Shown piece after piece: positions 5,852 to 11,355 of a stretch of 11,355 bases of DNA. Origin of the DNA: Tannerellaceae bacterium (lineage in GTDB: Bacteria; Bacteroidota; Bacteroidia; Bacteroidales; Tannerellaceae); the NCBI GenBank assembly GCA_031284275.1, contig JAITAD010000074.1, positions 1-11,355 on the forward strand. The letters are read 5' to 3'. The translations under genes and the position numbers were made by a program. Position 1 is the first letter of the stretch. The number at the start of each line of letters is the position of its first letter. The notes beneath the pieces are model-generated. The model was not told where the DNA came from. It ran no database searches and was given only the letters and a program-made list of their open reading frames with translations.

Positions 5852-7384
5852 ATGTTGGAGAGTAAGGATTATGCAAGTTTGGCGGTACGAGGGGTGACGC
5901 CGGAGCAGGTGGACAGGCAGTTGGCGATGTTTGAACGGGGCTTCCCGTTTTTGGATATCGTAGATTCGGCGACGGTGGGGCGCGGGGTCCGTCTGGTGCC
6001 ACAGGATAGAATAGAGGTTTATACGCAGGTTTGGGATGACTATCTGGCTTCGGGCGGAGATGTTGTGAAGTTCGTTCCTGCATCCGGTGCGGCGAGCCGA
6101 ATGTTTAAGGACTTGTTTGCTTTCTTGGGAGATGACAGCAAAGGGGAGTTGTCGGCGGCGGTGCAGTCGTTTTTCACCGGCCTTCGGGAGTTTGCCTTTT
6201 TCGATATGCTTGATGCCAAATGTCGCGAACGTGAGGGGATAGGGGCAGAGGAATTGGTAGCGGTAGGCCGTCATAAGGCGGTGGTATCAGCTTTGTTGGG
6301 AACAGAGGGATTGAACTACGGACAGTTGCCGAAAGGGCTGCTTTTATTTCACCGTTACGCAGACGGGAGTGTGCGGACGGCATTGGAAGAGCATCTGGCT
6401 GAAGGCGCTGAATATGCGAGGACGGGCAAAGGAGAGGTACGTATCCATTTCACGGTTTCGGCTGAACACCGTGCCTTGTTTGAACGGGTTACGGCGGAAG
6501 TGTCGTCGGCTTACGAGAAACGTCTTTCCGTCCGTTACGGCATCACGTTCAGTGAACAGTTGCCGGCAACGGATACCATTGCGGTAGACGAAGAGAATCG
6601 TCCTTTCCGCAACGCCGACGGCAGTCTGCTTTTCCGCCCCGGCGGGCATGGAGCGTTGATAGAGAACTTGAACAGATTGGAAGCGGATGTGGTCTTCATC
6701 AAAAATATCGACAACGTGACGCCGGACGGCGGGCGGCAAGCTACGGTGATCTATAAGAAAGCGTTGGCCGGTATCCTCGTCAGTTTACAGCGGCGTATCT
6801 TCGACTATATCCGACTGATTGACGGAGGTCAGTACACGCGCGAGCAGATACAGGAGATGATACACTTTCTGCACAATGAGTTGTGTACACGTAATCCGCA
6901 CATCAAACATCTCGAAGATGCCGAGCTTATTCTCTATATCCGCAACAAGTTGAACCGTCCCTTGCGTGTATGCGGCATGGTGCGCAACACGGGAGAGCCG
7001 GGTGGCGGGCCGTTCATTGCCGTCAATCGGGACGGTACGCAGTCGCCACAGATATTGGAGAGTTCACAGATAGACATGTCCGACACGGTGAAGCGCAGCC
7101 TGTTTGAACAGGGGACACATTTTAATCCGGTCGATCTGGTCTGTGCGCTGAAAGACTTCAAGGGAGAGAAGTTCAATTTGTCGGATTACGTAGACCCTGA
7201 TACGGGTTTCATCTCCGAAAAGAGTAAGGATGGGCGGAAGTTGAAGGCGATGGAACTGCCGGGGCTGTGGAATGGCGCCATGAGCGACTGGAACACGGCT
7301 TTCGTAGAAGTACCGGCAGAGACGTTCAATCCCGTCAAAACGGTCAATGACTTATTACGCTCCGAACACAAGCCGACGGTATGA
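5852..7384 (+). CDS. DUF4301 family protein, possible nucleotidyltransferase-like
   Basis: This 510-residue protein is recognised as a member of the DUF4301 family, which is widespread in Bacteroidota and has no established function. Conserved-looking blocks are PASGAASRMFK (76-86), PGGHGALIENLN (263-274), VVFIKNIDNV (280-289), RNTGEPGGGPF (378-388) and HFNPVDLV (423-430). Their order resembles UDP-sugar pyrophosphorylases: a glycine/arginine nucleotide loop, a GHG substrate motif, and an N-x-DN metal site. A GT-A nucleotidyltransferase role is my inference, not established. There is no signal peptide or membrane segment, so it is probably cytosolic. The start follows a clear promoter box by 21 nt. 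The stop overlaps the rpe start (ATGA), so the two are translationally coupled. Confidence 0.88.
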   Translation: MLESKDYASLAVRGVTPEQVDRQLAMFERGFPFLDIVDSATVGRGVRLVPQDRIEVYTQVWDDYLASGGDVVKFVPASGAASRMFKDLFAFLGDDSKGELSAAVQSFFTGLREFAFFDMLDAKCREREGIGAEELVAVGRHKAVVSALLGTEGLNYGQLPKGLLLFHRYADGSVRTALEEHLAEGAEYARTGKGEVRIHFTVSAEHRALFERVTAEVSSAYEKRLSVRYGITFSEQLPATDTIAVDEENRPFRNADGSLLFRPGGHGALIENLNRLEADVVFIKNIDNVTPDGGRQATVIYKKALAGILVSLQRRIFDYIRLIDGGQYTREQIQEMIHFLHNELCTRNPHIKHLEDAELILYIRNKLNRPLRVCGMVRNTGEPGGGPFIAVNRDGTQSPQILESSQIDMSDTVKRSLFEQGTHFNPVDLVCALKDFKGEKFNLSDYVDPDTGFISEKSKDGRKLKAMELPGLWNGAMSDWNTAFVEVPAETFNPVKTVNDLLRSEHKPTV

Positions 7385-8034
7385 ATCATCTGGTTGCCCC
7401 TTCCCTGTTGGCAGCTGACTTTCTGCATTTGCAGGAGGCGGTGGAAATGGTGAACCGGAGTGAGGCCGATTGGCTGCATTTGGATGTGATGGACGGGGTA
7501 TTCGTCCCGAATATCTCGTTCGGCTTTCCGGTTTTGGAGGCTGCGGCGAGCGTATGTCGGAAGCCGTTGGACGTTCACCTGATGATAGTGGAGCCGCATA
7601 AGTTCATCGGGGAAGTGTCGGCAATCGGCGCTTACATGATGAGTGTGCATTACGAAGCCTGTACGCATCTGCACAGGACGGTAGTAGCCATTCATGAAGC
7701 AGGCATGAAGGCGGGTGTCACTTTGAACCCGCATACGCCGGTGAGTTTGTTGGAGGACATTATCGCCGATGTAGATATGGTGTTATTGATGACCGTCAAT
7801 CCCGGGTTCGGGGGACAACCGTTTATCGAAAGGTCGTTAGAAAAGATCGGACGGTTGAAGGAACTGATACTGTCGCGAGGCGGAGGTCGGGCATTGATAG
7901 AGGTAGACGGAGGAGTGACGATGGAGACAGGGAAACGGTTGGTACAGGCAGGCGCCAACGTATTGGTAACAGGCAGTTGTGTGTTCCGTTCGCCTGATCC
8001 TCAGCAGACAATCAGAGATTTGAAGGCGCTGTAA
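7381..8034 (+). CDS. rpe: Ribulose-phosphate 3-epimerase
   Basis: The product is 217 residues, standard length for this TIM-barrel enzyme, which interconverts ribulose 5-phosphate and xylulose 5-phosphate in the pentose phosphate pathway. Metal ligands and catalytic residues are all present: Ser8 in APSLLAADF, His33 and Asp35 in LHLDVMDG, His66 in DVHLMI, and Asp176 in EVDGGV. The phosphate-binding NPGFGGQ (140-146) and VTGSCVF (196-202) are also intact. The ATG overlaps the preceding stop by 4 bp, and comEC begins 9 bp after the rpe stop. I recall rpe-comEC adjacency being common in Bacteroidales. Confidence 0.97.
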   Translation: MNHLVAPSLLAADFLHLQEAVEMVNRSEADWLHLDVMDGVFVPNISFGFPVLEAAASVCRKPLDVHLMIVEPHKFIGEVSAIGAYMMSVHYEACTHLHRTVVAIHEAGMKAGVTLNPHTPVSLLEDIIADVDMVLLMTVNPGFGGQPFIERSLEKIGRLKELILSRGGGRALIEVDGGVTMETGKRLVQAGANVLVTGSCVFRSPDPQQTIRDLKAL

Positions 8035-8043
8035 CGGCATCCG

Positions 8044-9315
8044 ATGGTAAATTGGAAGCCTTGGCGGAAGACGTTGCCTCCTCTCTACGAGGCGGTGCGG
8101 GCACGTCCTTTCGTGTGGCTGCTCTTGTGGTGGGTGACGGGGATCCTGTGCCAACGTTTCTGTCCGTTGGGATGGAGCGGGCCGGTGGCGCTTGCGGTGT
8201 TGGCAGTACCGATTTTGGCCGGTGGCGTTTCCTCCGACGGACGTGGGATGTATGAGCGGCGTTGGCGATGGGGAGCGGTGTATGCGGCGCTGACGGTATT
8301 GTTGTCTATGGCGGTGACGACGATGGCTGAGCGGCGTGCGGCACGCATAGGAGCGGACGATGGACAGGAGAAGGGGGTGATAGCAGAGATGGCTGCGCAG
8401 TCGCAATGGCGATGGGTGGAGAAGATAGACGAACTGTCGCTCACGGATGCGGAGAAAGCAGTATTGGCGGCATTGACGACGGGGTACAAAAAGGCATTGC
8501 CGAGAGATGTACGCAAGCGATTCGCAGTGTCGGGGGTGGCACATATTTTGGCGGTGAGTGGTTTTCATGTGGCGGTGATTTACGGTTTCGTGTCGTTTCT
8601 GTTGGGCTTGCTGTTACCCAAGCGTTTCCCGTTGCGGATACTGCGGTGGGCGTTGACAGTGGGGGCGGTATGGATGTTTGTGCAGGTCAGCGGCATGGCG
8701 GCCTCTTCCATCCGCGCCGGCTGTATGCTAACGGTCTATCTGACGGGGAAATATCTGGCGAGACGCAAGGCAGACAGTTACAACAATCTGGCGGCAACGG
8801 CTTTTATCATGCTTGCCTGCAATCCTTTCTTCCTTTTCGACATCGGCTTTCAATTGAGTTTCACAGCCGTTTTTTTCATCCTCTACCTGCAACCGCCGCT
8901 GAACAGACTCATTGACGTGAGAAACCCTTTGTTGGCGAAACCTTGGGGAGGGGTGACCGTTTCGATAGCGGCGCAGACAGGGACGGCGTTCCTTTGTTCG
9001 TACTACTTCGGCTACTTTTCTCTGACCTTCCTTTTTGCCAACGTACCGGTGATGCTGTACGCCTCGGTATTGATACCGACGGCGCTGGTCTGGCTGCTGT
9101 TACCGACGGATGGAGGCCTGTTGCAGAGCGTAGTGGAGAGACTGACGCATTACCTTGTTTATACAGTAGACCTTTTCGGGTCGTTTCCGGAGGCGGCTTA
9201 TCCTTTCCGATTCAGTTTGGCGGGTGTCATTGCAGGTTATGCGGCGATGGGGGCGGCGTTTTTTGCTGCGGCTATTTGGAGTCGGCGGAAGCGACGGTTG
9301 ATTCAGGGTGGGTGA
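8044..9315 (+). CDS. comEC: Short ComEC/Rec2-like competence membrane protein
   Basis: This integral membrane protein of 423 residues carries the Competence domain of the ComEC DNA-uptake channel. AHILAVSGFHVAVI (166-179) is the family signature, and SGMAASSIRAGCM (216-228) and FDIGFQLSF follow. Three hydrophobic segments (about 22-38, 46-61 and 76-93) precede it. Full Bacteroidales ComEC proteins are about 650-700 residues with an N-terminal OB-fold domain (DUF4131) between the first helices and the channel. Here only some 60 mostly charged residues occupy that place, and there is no C-terminal metallo-beta-lactamase domain. The frame is intact with no sign of a break, so it looks like a reduced form rather than a pseudogene. 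It is third in the DUF4301-rpe operon, and its last 44 bp overlap the convergent arginine decarboxylase gene. Confidence 0.88.
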   Translation: MVNWKPWRKTLPPLYEAVRARPFVWLLLWWVTGILCQRFCPLGWSGPVALAVLAVPILAGGVSSDGRGMYERRWRWGAVYAALTVLLSMAVTTMAERRAARIGADDGQEKGVIAEMAAQSQWRWVEKIDELSLTDAEKAVLAALTTGYKKALPRDVRKRFAVSGVAHILAVSGFHVAVIYGFVSFLLGLLLPKRFPLRILRWALTVGAVWMFVQVSGMAASSIRAGCMLTVYLTGKYLARRKADSYNNLAATAFIMLACNPFFLFDIGFQLSFTAVFFILYLQPPLNRLIDVRNPLLAKPWGGVTVSIAAQTGTAFLCSYYFGYFSLTFLFANVPVMLYASVLIPTALVWLLLPTDGGLLQSVVERLTHYLVYTVDLFGSFPEAAYPFRFSLAGVIAGYAAMGAAFFAAAIWSRRKRRLIQGG

Positions 9316-9829
9316 AATCTACGAAGCAGAGGGCGGCAAGGGCTGTACCGTAACGTTTGGTGATGGTGATACCTTCGGTGATGAAGTTCAGTTCGCCGAG
9401 GTAATACTTTTTGTAGGTACGTTGATGCAAGTCATTGATGACCCGAATGAGTCGGCCTTCCAATTCTTCGATACGGTAACGTCCGCTGACTTCGCAAACC
9501 AGCCCTCCGATTTTTTTGTCGAAGTTTTCGTCCTCATACATCCAAGCATAGACGACGCCTGCTGAGACGAACTCGTCCTGTTGTCCGTGTACGACGGCCA
9601 TGATGGTTCTCAGCTCGGAACCGAAGGGCGGCAGGTCTATCTCATCGATGGAGGCCAGATGCGCTGTGGCAGGGATTACGGAGGAATAGGACATGATATT
9701 GTAGTCGGATATACCCGCATCGAAAAGCGCCATGTGGTAGGAGCCGGCGTGCATTTCAAGATCGGAATCCCCGCTGCCTTTGGTGGCGAAAAAGGTGTGC
9801 GGAACAGTATTGCCGAAGAAGTTCCTCAT
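9272..9829 (-). CDS. Pyruvoyl-dependent arginine decarboxylase
   Basis: The product is 185 residues from ATG 9829. The family signature TKGSGDSDLEMHAGSYHMAL spans residues 16-35. The self-cleavage site is Ser49-Ser50 in NIMSYSSVIP; the proenzyme splits here and Ser50 becomes the pyruvoyl cofactor. GVVYAWMY, the GGLVCE segment and the C-terminal YGTALAALCF are also typical. The reaction is arginine to agmatine plus CO2, feeding polyamine synthesis or acid resistance. Archaeal members are called pdaD and the chlamydial one aaxB. The frame extends to a TTG at 9859, but ATG 9829 fits the family N-terminus and leaves a leader of about 43 nt from the promoter. The last 14 or so residues are encoded opposite the comEC 3' end. 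Confidence 0.95.
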   Translation of the reverse strand: MRNFFGNTVPHTFFATKGSGDSDLEMHAGSYHMALFDAGISDYNIMSYSSVIPATAHLASIDEIDLPPFGSELRTIMAVVHGQQDEFVSAGVVYAWMYEDENFDKKIGGLVCEVSGRYRIEELEGRLIRVINDLHQRTYKKYYLGELNFITEGITITKRYGTALAALCFVDFTHPESTVASADSK

Positions 9830-9878
9830 TGTGTCGTTGCGTGCGTTAGATGAGACCAATCCACAGATTGGCGGGGGT

Positions 9879-9912
9879 CAAAAGTAGAAAGTTATTTGGT
9901 ACGATATCCAAA
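9879..9912 (-). promoter_or_regulatory. Promoter for the arginine decarboxylase gene
   Basis: On the minus strand TACTTTTG (plus-strand CAAAAGTA, 9879-9886) is preceded by TTTG (plus-strand CAAA, 9909-9912) at 22 bp spacing. Both match the Bacteroidota consensus. The predicted start is near 9872. Confidence 0.65.
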
Positions 9913-9971
9913 GGTGAAAATAAATTGTATAGCGGTGATAAAACGGAACAGGATATACCACAAATGGGCTA

Positions 9972-10006
9972 TTGACTTGTCGGTAGAGGCTGCTAATTTT
10001 GCAAAA
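9972..10006 (+). promoter_or_regulatory. Promoter and palindromic operator candidate for the TonB-dependent receptor
   Basis: ATTG (TTG at 9972-9974) is followed after 19 bp by TAATTTTG at 9994-10001, a match to TAnnTTTG. The predicted start is near 10008, giving a leader of about 29 nt, too short for a riboswitch. A perfect palindrome TTTTGCAAAA (9997-10006) overlaps the -7 box and the start region, where a repressor could block transcription. Confidence 0.55.
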
Positions 10007-10036
10007 CGGGAAAAACGATAAGTGTTTGGGTAGCGT

Positions 10037-11355
10037 ATGACAGGTATAAGTCGGATAAAGCGGATTGGGGTTGCGTTGCTGTGGGCAGGGGTTTGCGGCA
10101 CGGCGATGGCGGACACGACGGATGTGGAGGTGAAGCTGGATGAGGTTTTTGTGGGGGCGCACAGGAGCGGGACGTTACTGTCATCTTCTTCGGTCGGCAA
10201 GCGAGAGATCATCACGAGCGCCGGATTGACGAAGATGGCTTGCTGCAACCTCTCCGAGAGTTTTGAGAACAGCGCCTCGGTGACGGTAGGTTTCACCGAT
10301 GCCGTGTCAGGGGCCAAACAGATACAGCTTTTGGGCTTATCAGGGGTATACGGCAGGATGTTGGCGGAAAATGTTCCGACTTTGCGAGGACTGGCGGCTT
10401 CGTTTGGATGGAGTCATGTGCCGTCACGTTGGTTGGAGTCGGTACATATCTCGAAAGGTGCTTCATCGGTGGTCAATGGATATGAGTCGGTGACGGGGCA
10501 AATCAATCTGGAGTTCGTCAAGCCGGAGACGACAGACCCGCTGAGTGTGAATGTCTATTACGATAACGACAAGCATCTGGAAGGTAACCTCACTTCGGCC
10601 TTGCAGCTTGGCGAACGTTGGTGGACAGGGCTGTTTGTCAGTGGCCTGCGAGGGAAAGAAGTACATGACGACAATGGCGACAATTTCCTTGACATGCCGA
10701 AGACGGAGTATATTAATGTATACAACCGATGGCTCTATGCCGACCGGGAGCGCGGGATACAGTCGCGTACGGGAGTCAAGTTTTTCTACGAAGACAGGCG
10801 GGCGGGACAGGACTCCCTTTGTCACAAGAAACACGGTATACCGTATCAGGGTATCGAACTCTTCGAGACGGCTATCCTGAATCGCCACGTCACGGCAGAG
10901 AACAAGACAGGTTTTGCCCTTGACGAGGGGGATGGGGGAAGCCTTGGCCTCATCACAGCTTTTACCCACCACGAACAGGGGCTTCGTTTCGGCCGTAAGA
11001 CGTTCGGCGGGACGCAGAACTCGTGGTACGCCAATCTCCTTTTCACATCCCCATCCTCTGCCATACACCGTTATACGGTGGGAACGAGTTTTACGGGCGA
11101 CTTTTTCCGCACGAGTTTTGAGGATAGGCTTGAGTTCAACCGGACACCGCTCACCCCCATAAACCGTACGGAGCTTGTCCCCGGCGTTTTCGGAGAATAT
11201 ACGTGGGAACACCCTGTCGGCCTGCTCCTCGTAGCAGGTGTCCGAACGGATTATAACAGTCGTTTCGGGTGGCTTGTCACGCCGCGGCTGAACCTCAAAT
11301 ATACTCCGGCCGGCTATCTCACTTTCCGCGCTTCGGCCGGTAGAGGTTACCGTTC
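10037..11355 (+). CDS. TonB-dependent outer-membrane receptor, N-terminal part
   Basis: The frame opens at ATG 10037 (an in-frame TAG lies six bases upstream) and stays open to the window edge, giving 439 residues. A signal peptide is clear: RIKR, a hydrophobic core, then cleavage after AMA at about residue 25. A TonB-box-like LDEVFVGA (34-41) follows. The plug domain includes CCNLSESFENS (69-79), GAKQIQLLGLSGVYGRMLAE (92-111) and KGASSVVNGYESVTGQINLE (140-159). Beta-barrel strands begin from about 165. The CarboxypepD-like N-terminal domain common in this phylum is absent. This plug type (CCNL and GYESVTGQIN) is one I associate in Bacteroidales with neighbouring heavy-metal-binding proteins, so a metal or metal-complex cargo is possible but unproven. 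Receptors of this kind import scarce nutrients across the outer membrane using TonB energy. Confidence 0.93.
   Translation, partial: MTGISRIKRIGVALLWAGVCGTAMADTTDVEVKLDEVFVGAHRSGTLLSSSSVGKREIITSAGLTKMACCNLSESFENSASVTVGFTDAVSGAKQIQLLGLSGVYGRMLAENVPTLRGLAASFGWSHVPSRWLESVHISKGASSVVNGYESVTGQINLEFVKPETTDPLSVNVYYDNDKHLEGNLTSALQLGERWWTGLFVSGLRGKEVHDDNGDNFLDMPKTEYINVYNRWLYADRERGIQSRTGVKFFYEDRRAGQDSLCHKKHGIPYQGIELFETAILNRHVTAENKTGFALDEGDGGSLGLITAFTHHEQGLRFGRKTFGGTQNSWYANLLFTSPSSAIHRYTVGTSFTGDFFRTSFEDRLEFNRTPLTPINRTELVPGVFGEYTWEHPVGLLLVAGVRTDYNSRFGWLVTPRLNLKYTPAGYLTFRASAGRGYR

Noticed and set aside
7837..8568. Minus-strand open reading frame (243 codons) opposite rpe and comEC
   Set aside because: Its composition is dominated by Arg, His, Gln and Pro, typical of antisense frames, and it spans two real forward genes.
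8406..8915. Second forward frame inside comEC (169 codons) as a sign of a frameshifted ComEC
   Set aside because: It is fully contained in the intact comEC frame, which shows membrane helices and the family motif throughout; the alternative frame is Gly/Ser-rich noise.
9830..10036. Cobalamin or other riboswitch before the TonB-dependent receptor
   Set aside because: The predicted transcript leader is only about 29 nt and no conserved B12-box-like sequence is seen in the intergenic region.
10463..11212. Long minus-strand open reading frame (249 codons)
   Set aside because: It lies wholly antisense to the TonB-dependent receptor, whose translation has a signal peptide and plug domain; the antisense protein resembles nothing and is a shadow of GC-rich codons.

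Overview
The window reads as chromosomal DNA of a member of the Bacteroidota, most likely order Bacteroidales. Several observations support this. Promoter-like sites match the phylum consensus TAnnTTTG, with TTTG-like boxes about 19-22 bp upstream. Recognisable Shine-Dalgarno sequences are absent. The gene content includes a DUF4301 protein, a pyruvoyl-dependent arginine decarboxylase and a TonB-dependent receptor with a Bacteroidales-type plug. The genus cannot be fixed from sequence alone.

Layout. Positions 1-600 hold the 3' end of pckA (ATP-dependent PEP carboxykinase), followed by a structured, T-rich terminator-like region. A tRNA-Val(GAC) gene comes next, then a tight forward cluster: yicC (RNase), nadD (NAD biosynthesis), tsaC (tRNA t6A synthesis) and a small initiating sugar-phosphate transferase. 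Facing it, with only 16 bp between stop codons, is a large minus-strand membrane glycosyltransferase of the GT-C/ArnT-like (PMT_2) type, which is visibly more AT-rich than its neighbours.

The roughly 500 bp upstream of that glycosyltransferase contain the most interesting element. Two perfect 20-bp inverted repeats (5390-5409 and 5549-5568), each built on an AGTTC-N5-GAACT core, flank a 139-bp spacer. The spacer carries one textbook Bacteroidota promoter (TTTG-N21-TACTTTTG). As sequenced, this promoter points away from the glycosyltransferase; inverting the segment would aim it straight at that gene. I read this as an invertible phase-variation promoter switch caught in the OFF orientation. 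Just beyond it lies a minus-strand tRNA-Arg(CCT), whose promoter is back-to-back with that of the next operon.

That operon runs DUF4301 protein, rpe (ribulose-phosphate 3-epimerase) and an unusually short comEC homologue. The 3' end of comEC overlaps the 3' end of the convergent pyruvoyl-dependent arginine decarboxylase gene by 44 bp. The decarboxylase is transcribed divergently from a TonB-dependent outer-membrane receptor that runs off the right edge.

Functionally, most genes are housekeeping (gluconeogenesis, RNA turnover, NAD, tRNA modification, pentose phosphates). The accessory, surface-facing genes are the sugar transferase, the phase-variable glycosyltransferase and the receptor. No recombinase gene is in the window, so the enzyme that would flip the switch must be encoded elsewhere.
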